From the NCBI GenBank assembly GCA_019454045.1, contig SKCR01025343.1, forward strand, positions 98,249 through 162,248: a stretch of 64,000 nt of DNA, read 5' to 3'. The number at the start of each line of letters is the position of its first letter. Positions within the stretch are counted from its first letter, which is position 1. The position numbers and the translations under genes were made by a program. The notes below the pieces were generated by a model that ran no database searches, was not told the origin of the DNA, and worked only from the letters and a program-made list of their open reading frames with translations. This DNA comes from Zanthoxylum bungeanum. Lineage: Eukaryota; Streptophyta; Magnoliopsida; Sapindales; Rutaceae. Below, in pieces: positions 58,243-64,000 of the stretch.

Positions 58243-60015
58243 TGTTGGGAAGCGGCCGCGAGTGCGCAGCGGAAAATCAAAATTATTATGCCGCTTTCCC
58301 TTTGTCCAAGACCCATTTGTTTTGATTATTCTACAAGCCTAGGCAAGTGACTATATATTATAAGCATAAAACTCATAAAACATGCAAAGAACATAAACCT
58401 AAACATGTTAACTATCATAAGAACTCTAATTAAAATAAAGAAAGAAAAAGACTTTTTGAACTGAAGACTTCTCAGTCCTCCCTCCAATCTACAAGCTTTT
58501 CTCGAACTCAGCAAGCTCTTCCACGTTCCAAAGAGCCACCCAAGTGTGTGGCCTCCAAAGATGCACACACCAAAGCCAAAACTCAACGGCAAGACTACGC
58601 CTTGAGTGCACAGGTATTTTGCCATTGGTGCTAGCCTAGGAAAATACCTCACAACTTTTAACTCGAGGTTCCTCTAGTCAATTAGACTTAAGGATACTCA
58701 AAATCAGTGGCTTAATCTTAAACTTTAGAGTTGCTCACTTATATAAACCCAAGATATGAAAGGTTTTGGTGTAAAAATTTGTGAAGAATTCTTTGGGTTT
58801 ATATAGTGCTCCAAAGACAACAAAATTAATTAAGAATCCGATGTGGGATAAAAGCTAATTTAATCTTAGCCATTGGATCTTAATTTAGTGGTTTAATGAG
58901 ATTATAAAGCCCTAATAAGAGTTTGGGCCGAATTGGAATTCAAAACAAATAACAAAAAAAGAATTTACTATTCATATTACTCTTCACATGAATAGTAATT
59001 TTTTTTAATTCCAATTCCCAAAGTGCCTCCATCGTCATTCACCAACCCTAAGCCACTATGGAACCTCATAAATGATCTTTTCAATAATTAAACACATTGA
59101 ACCATTTATGAACAATTCTTACAGCAATCATATATATTGTTATATTTCTACTGTCCACTGTTAACCATTGATTTCGACTTTATTGTGTGTGACCTTTAGG
59201 GTTCCCCACAAGTTGGACATGAAATGAATCGTGATAATATTATCGAACATAAATTATCCTCCGATCAGATGGTCGTTCAATTTCAATGACCAAGGTTGAC
59301 ATCTAGCAACATGCCAATGCCCTCAAATGAGAATGAAATAGATATATATATACCCATTATGTATGTGATTTACATATGATACGGTCCTTCGCCTCACTGT
59401 ATCCCCACCTATAGACCTAGGGTACGGAAAGTGTCTACCCATATGGTTAAAGATATGATGTTGATAGTGTCATGAATCGTGCTAACCCAAGAATCTCAAA
59501 TGATTCTTCCGTTGTGGCCACAGTCTCAAGCACTGATCACACATATCAACCCGCGAACTGGAATACTACTGTTATAATAAAATATTATCCGAGAGAGTGG
59601 CGATTCTCTGTTGTATCTTTACAAACTTCATGTGTTTCAACAAATGACCCAATCATACCCTTATGACCGGATCTTTTGAACCGGGGAAGGAGAATATCAA
59701 AGTTATTTGATCCACACATAAGATTGTAAAGACCTCAAGTCTAAGGACTACTCATATAATCGATACATGAAAGTTCTAACAGACACATGGGATAAACACT
59801 CCATATGAAAACTTTTGGTGGTAAGTTCGATGGACACGAGCAACTCATGCATCCATGTGATACACCAAGCGGACGGATCTCCGCTAGTAGCCTATGAGAT
59901 CGGCTACCCCACTTAAGGGCAGATCATATCATTATGCTAGTCTCTCCGCTTTGTGAATGCCCAGATTATTCACAAAACTATGACTAGGAACATTTAAGAG
60001 TAATGATTCTCATAA
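58243..60015 (-). repeat. Copia-5 3' LTR, first part
   Basis: It starts TGTTGGGAAGCGG after ATTAA (possible target duplication, 58238-58242). It is interrupted at 60015 by a solo LTR and resumes at 62040, ending CCCTAACA at 62213, about 1.95 kb in all. A minus-strand TATATAAAC near 58799-58808 is a TATA candidate. It differs from the Copia-1 to -4 LTR family and lacks the hairpin chain. Confidence 0.85.
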
Positions 60016-62034
60016 TGTTGGACAATTATGGCCCATAGCATCACTATTTGTACAGATCATGGTGTTGTTGTACAAATTAACTATGTGACAAATGAAATGG
60101 CCCTTTTATCATTTGTAATTAGATTACCAAGATGTATAAATGATAAAAGGTCCATATGATTAGTTCCGGATTGAGATGATATGAGACAGTATCAATCGAC
60201 GAAGGTTTAATCATTAAATATTCCTAGTCGGAGTATTATCGAGATTGGACATCGATAATGCGTAAAAGACTAGTATTACACTTGTGCGCGTTGTGGGAGC
60301 ATAACGTCATAGTTCTCATATATTTGGGTATAGGATACTCATGCAAGTGTAATAAGAGGTTGTGTTTATCGATGGTACGGGAAAAACTTCGTTCTGGATA
60401 GACCCCTCGGAATTCCATTGGTAGTATGACTATGTGTCTATGGAAGTCCGAATCAGGGTAGTTGTATTTGGTCTTAACCTGAGACTTGCACCGCTAATAC
60501 TTGCGACAATCAATATACATTTGTTTTGGTCGTCTAGGGTTTTAACCGGTTTTGTGTACGCCTCTTCAGGGTATATGGAGAATCGTAGTGTATTGGGTGT
60601 GATGTCAAGACGGAAGTATCACTCCAGTCATAGTGGAGATGATGATCACGTAGGATATGGAACTGGTGCTCTTATGTACTGCAGTCATCGGGATAATATG
60701 ACTAGGTCATGATTATCCGATTATAGAGACTAGTTACCAGAGATCCGATATGTGCTTCGTACGGGGCAGACACAATTCCAGCCCCAGGCCTTGCACGTGA
60801 CATCCGATGTTGGATCGTAATACGCAATACTACATACACTACGTCTGATATAGATCACATATTCCAGTAAGAATATTTCTGGAGAATTGGGTAGGCACGG
60901 TGCTTTGCTAGAAGCCAACCATGTCTTGTAAATTGGTAAAAATGTAGTACTAGGCACGTACGTGTTCGGATAGTCCGACGATCGGATTTACTGCCAACAT
61001 ATCCGGGGATCTCATAGGTCACTTCCCGAAGATTCACCGATGACCTATGACTCACACTTTATTAATCTGGGATTAATTAGATGAGAGAGAAAATTAATCT
61101 GGGATTAATTACTGAGATATTTTATCTGGGATAAAATATTAATTAAAGAGAGAGAACGATTAATTTGGAATTAATCGATAAAATAATATATTCGTTATAT
61201 TATTTGAAATTGGATTTCGACGCGGAATTAAAACTAGATTTTAATTCGGGCAAACGAGTTAATTTAGAATTAATTCGCTAGCGACATGAATAGTATTTTT
61301 GCTAGGCAAAATATTAATTAAATTTGATTTAATTACGTCGCAACGGAAAATTCGTTATTTCGGAATTAGCGAACCCGAGCCCGAGAGTATTTGCGGGCGC
61401 ACTCGCATTTCGAATTCAAGTGCAGCCCACAAGTCACATCAAGCGTCAAATCATTAGTCATTTTGATTGATGTGATGTCTAGTCACTTTGAGTGATGTGA
61501 CAACTTGTCACTTGTGATTGATGGTGGTAGTTGGATAGCTTTAATGCTTGTACCTTTTTGACTTTTGGAAATTCAAAAAAAAATTTGGTATATGTTTTAA
61601 TTGATTTTGGAAATCAATTAACCAACACACAAAAAACACATTCTCTCATTCTCTCCTCTTTTTGCATTCGGCTAAGAGGCCATTTCTATTCTTTTTGTTC
61701 TTCAAAACCGAGAGCACTAAGAAAGAAAATGGAAGATTTGTGGCAAATCTTGCCAATGCTAGCACATGAAGGGTCATCATAAGGTGATAGGGAAACCAAC
61801 TTGTGAGCATGGAATCATCATTCAAAGCTTGGAGCTTCCATGGAGGTGGTGACAAAAAATGGAGCACAAAACCAGTCCAAAACCGAGAGCACCATGGAAT
61901 GAAAGCTTGAAGTTTTTATTGTTCCTCGCATCGTAAAAGCCGATCAATGTAAGTATGATTCTGTCATATTCCGTTGTTGTATTCACACTTGTTTCTTGCT
62001 CAAATTGATCTTGGGACTTAATAGAAACCCAACA
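60016..62034 (+). repeat. Solo Copia LTR inside the Copia-5 LTR
   Basis: The 2019 bp sequence starts TGTTGGACAATT and ends AACCCAACA, flanked by CATAA at 60011-60015 and 62035-62039. No primer-binding site, internal DNA or second LTR is present. It is the reverse complement of the Copia-4 LTR family, including the hairpin chain at about 61075-61370. A solo LTR arises by recombination between the two LTRs of a full element. Confidence 0.92.
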
Positions 62035-62039
62035 CATAA

Positions 62040-62213
62040 GGCATGGAAGCCATCGTCTTATTACTCCAAGGGCTTTATTACAGTGTTGATGATTCATATA
62101 AGTTATGTAAGACACGTATAATAAAGATTTCCATTTTATTAATTAATGAAAATATTACAAATACATGTACATATAGCCCATCCACAAGTTGGGTATAGGG
62201 CATATCCCTAACA
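62040..62213 (-). repeat. Copia-5 3' LTR, second part
   Basis: The remaining LTR tail after the solo LTR, ending CATATCCCTAACA. The next bases ATCTCCCATTTG (62214-62225) are the complement of a polypurine tract AAATGGGAGAT, which confirms the minus-strand orientation. Confidence 0.85.
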
Positions 62214-62227
62214 ATCTCCCATTTGCA

Positions 62228-62614
62228 CTATAGCCAACTAATATGAATCTGGATACCATATTCTCGGGTGTGTCTATCATGCTTTTGTTGAGTCAGCCCT
62301 TTAGTCAGAGAATCTATAAGATTATCTTCTGTGGGTATTTTCTCTATAATAACTTCTTTTCTCTCAATAATCTCATTGATGAGATGAAATCGCCTGAGTA
62401 CATGCTTGGATTTATGGTGGGACCTTGGTTCCTTTGATAGAGCAATGGCGTCTGTGTTGTCACAGTACATCGTGACGCCATTCTTTATCGTGGGAAGCAC
62501 TTTCAGCTCCGTAATGAACTTCTTTATCCAGACTGCTTCTTTAGCTGCCTCAGATACTGCAATATACTCGGCTTCAATGGTGGAGTCTGTTGCAGTTGAC
62601 TGCTTTGAGCTTTT
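62228..62614 (-). pseudogene. Copia-5 RNase H
   Basis: The minus strand is open from just after a TAG at 62615-62617. It carries STIEAEYIAVSEAAKEAVW, then MYCDNTDAIALSKEP and SKHVLRRFHLI, the Copia RNase H core, ending at 62228. The stop separates it from RT: VSWKSS is read as VS*KSS through a TGG-to-TAG change. Confidence 0.85.
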
Positions 62615-62617
62615 CTA

Positions 62618-64000
62618 ACTTACAGCACCGCCATTTAAAGTAATTATATATCGTGTTTGCGATCTGTTGTCATCCCTATCGGTCTGAAATCTCACATCAC
62701 AGTAACCAATGACTTTCATCTCAGAACAATCTTCGTATGTCAAAAACAAATCCTTAGTTCTTCTCAGATACTTGAGGATTGTTTTGACAGCTTCCCAGTA
62801 TTGCTCACCAGAATTTGCCTGATACCTGCTCGTTATGCTAAGAGCATAAGAGACATCAGGTCTTGTACATAGCATGGCGTACGTGATCGATCCTATTGCT
62901 GAAGCATAAGGGATCAAACTCATACGCTATCTATCTGAAGGAGTATGTGGACATTGCTCCTTAGATAATTTGATTCCATGACAAGTAGGTAAATTACCTA
63001 TTTTGGAATCTTCCATTTTGAATCTTTTCAAAACTTTATCTATGTACGTAGATTGAGAAAGTCTTAAAAACCTCTTAGATCTATTATGGTAGATCTTAAT
63101 GCCAATGATGTAGGCTACTTCTCCCAAATCTTTCATGGAGAAGTTCTGAGATAACCATTTCTTGGTGGCTTGCATCATGGGAATATCATTCCCGATGATT
63201 AATATGTCATCGACATATAATACAAGAAATACAACAGCACTCCCACCAGTTTTCCTGTACAAAGCTCATCTACATTTTTGATGAAGTCAAATTCTTTGAT
63301 TGTCTCATCAAATCGTATATTCTAACTTCTGGAGGCTTGCTTGAGTCCATAAATGGATCGTTTAAGCTTGTATACATTATTATGATCATCCTTAGATGCA
63401 AACCCCTCAGGTTGTGTCATATAGACTTCCTCTATGAGGTTCCAATTAAGGAAAGTTGTTTTGACATCCATATGCCAAATCTCATAATCAAAGTGTGCAG
63501 CTAGTGCCAGTAAAATTTGAATGGAATTTATCATTGTAACAGGTGAGAATGTTTCGTCATAATCAATTCCTTGGATTTGTCTATAACCTTTCGCCACCAA
63601 CCTAGCCTTATAGGTTTGGATGTTGCCTTGTGTATCAGGTTTACGCTTGTAAATCCACTTGCAGCCTATGGGTTTTATCCATTCAGGTGCATCTACCAAG
63701 TCCTAGACTTGATTCTGATACATAGAGCCTATTTCAAATTTCATGGCCTCAAGCCACTTGACTGAATCAATGTCACACATTGCTTCGTCATAACTGGTGG
63801 GATCGTCATTATCAATGACCTGATCATGTTCCTCATCAATATGGAAACCATATCTTTCAGGCTCATGTCTTTCCCTACCAGATCTTCTGAGTTCATAACC
63901 TTATAGTTGTTCCATCGCTGCCCTTTTGATGGGCCGGGGGTTTAGTTCTATATTAGTTTGTTCTTTTCGTACCTCATCGAGGTCAAGTCTACTCCCACGA
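62618..64000 (-). pseudogene. Copia-5 reverse transcriptase (continues off right edge)
   Basis: The segments in order are SYDEAMCDIDSVKW near 63770, WIYKRKPDTQGN, YKARLVAKGY, DYDETFSPVT and MDVKTTFLN (63699-63322). Then come YVDDILIIGNDIP with FSMKDLGEVAYIIGIKIY (63262-62927), and TRPDVSYALS (62923-62615). Stops at 63703-63705 and 63322-63324 are both TAG in place of a conserved Trp TGG, and a frameshift lies near 63270. Otherwise well preserved, so inactivation is recent. Gag, protease and integrase are beyond the window. Confidence 0.88.

Overview
This is a 64 kb AT-rich stretch of plant nuclear DNA, most likely from a dicot. It is almost entirely LTR retrotransposons inserted into one another. 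I found no intact single-copy host gene and no RNA gene. The plant assignment rests on three things: Ty1/Copia and Athila-type Ty3/Gypsy proteins, primer-binding sites matching plant initiator tRNA-Met and tRNA-Asp, and a plant LOG (cytokinin-activating enzyme) cDNA carried inside one element. I cannot name the species.

Left block (1-26,428): four Copia elements, all reading on the minus strand, nested inside each other. Copia-1 (9,369-19,626) lies in the leader of Copia-2 (2,796-23,048, TSD TATAT). Copia-2 lies in the 5' LTR of Copia-3 (starts off the left edge, LTR ends at 23,890). Copia-3 lies in the leader of Copia-4 (LTR 24,470-26,428). Copia-1 keeps recognisable gag, protease, integrase, reverse transcriptase and RNase H, broken by frameshifts. 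Copia-2 is much more decayed.

Middle block (26,429-34,738): worn LTR fragments (one Copia-like, one Gypsy-like full of short repeats), about 2.7 kb with little to call, and a plus-strand Gypsy LTR (G1, 32,396-34,531) followed by the start of a Tat-like LTR (T).

Right block (34,739-64,000): Athila-A (34,739-44,746, TSD CTTTC, 2.1 kb LTRs that look very alike) sits in the Tat-like LTR. It holds gag, a protease, a fragment of the integrase C-terminus, an extra Cys-rich post-pol ORF, and a spliced, slightly damaged full-length copy of a LOG-family gene. Reverse transcriptase, RNase H and most of integrase are deleted, so it must have moved using proteins supplied in trans. A second, truncated relative (Athila-B, 46,246-58,242) has a similar core deletion and the same post-pol ORF, but no LOG. 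Athila-B is interrupted by a non-coding Gypsy element (G2, 48,473-56,792, TSD AGCTC), which itself carries a foreign LTR (54,412-56,092). The Athila-B 3' LTR is cut by Copia-5 (58,243 to beyond the right edge), whose LTR holds a solo Copia LTR (60,016-62,034, TSD CATAA).

Two things stand out. The first is the LOG cDNA captured inside a TSD-flanked Athila element. The second is a family of short hairpins with three-base loops, repeated through the LTRs, leaders and gag-leader junctions of the Copia elements. Their arms change together between elements, which suggests a conserved RNA fold or a palindrome-generating process.
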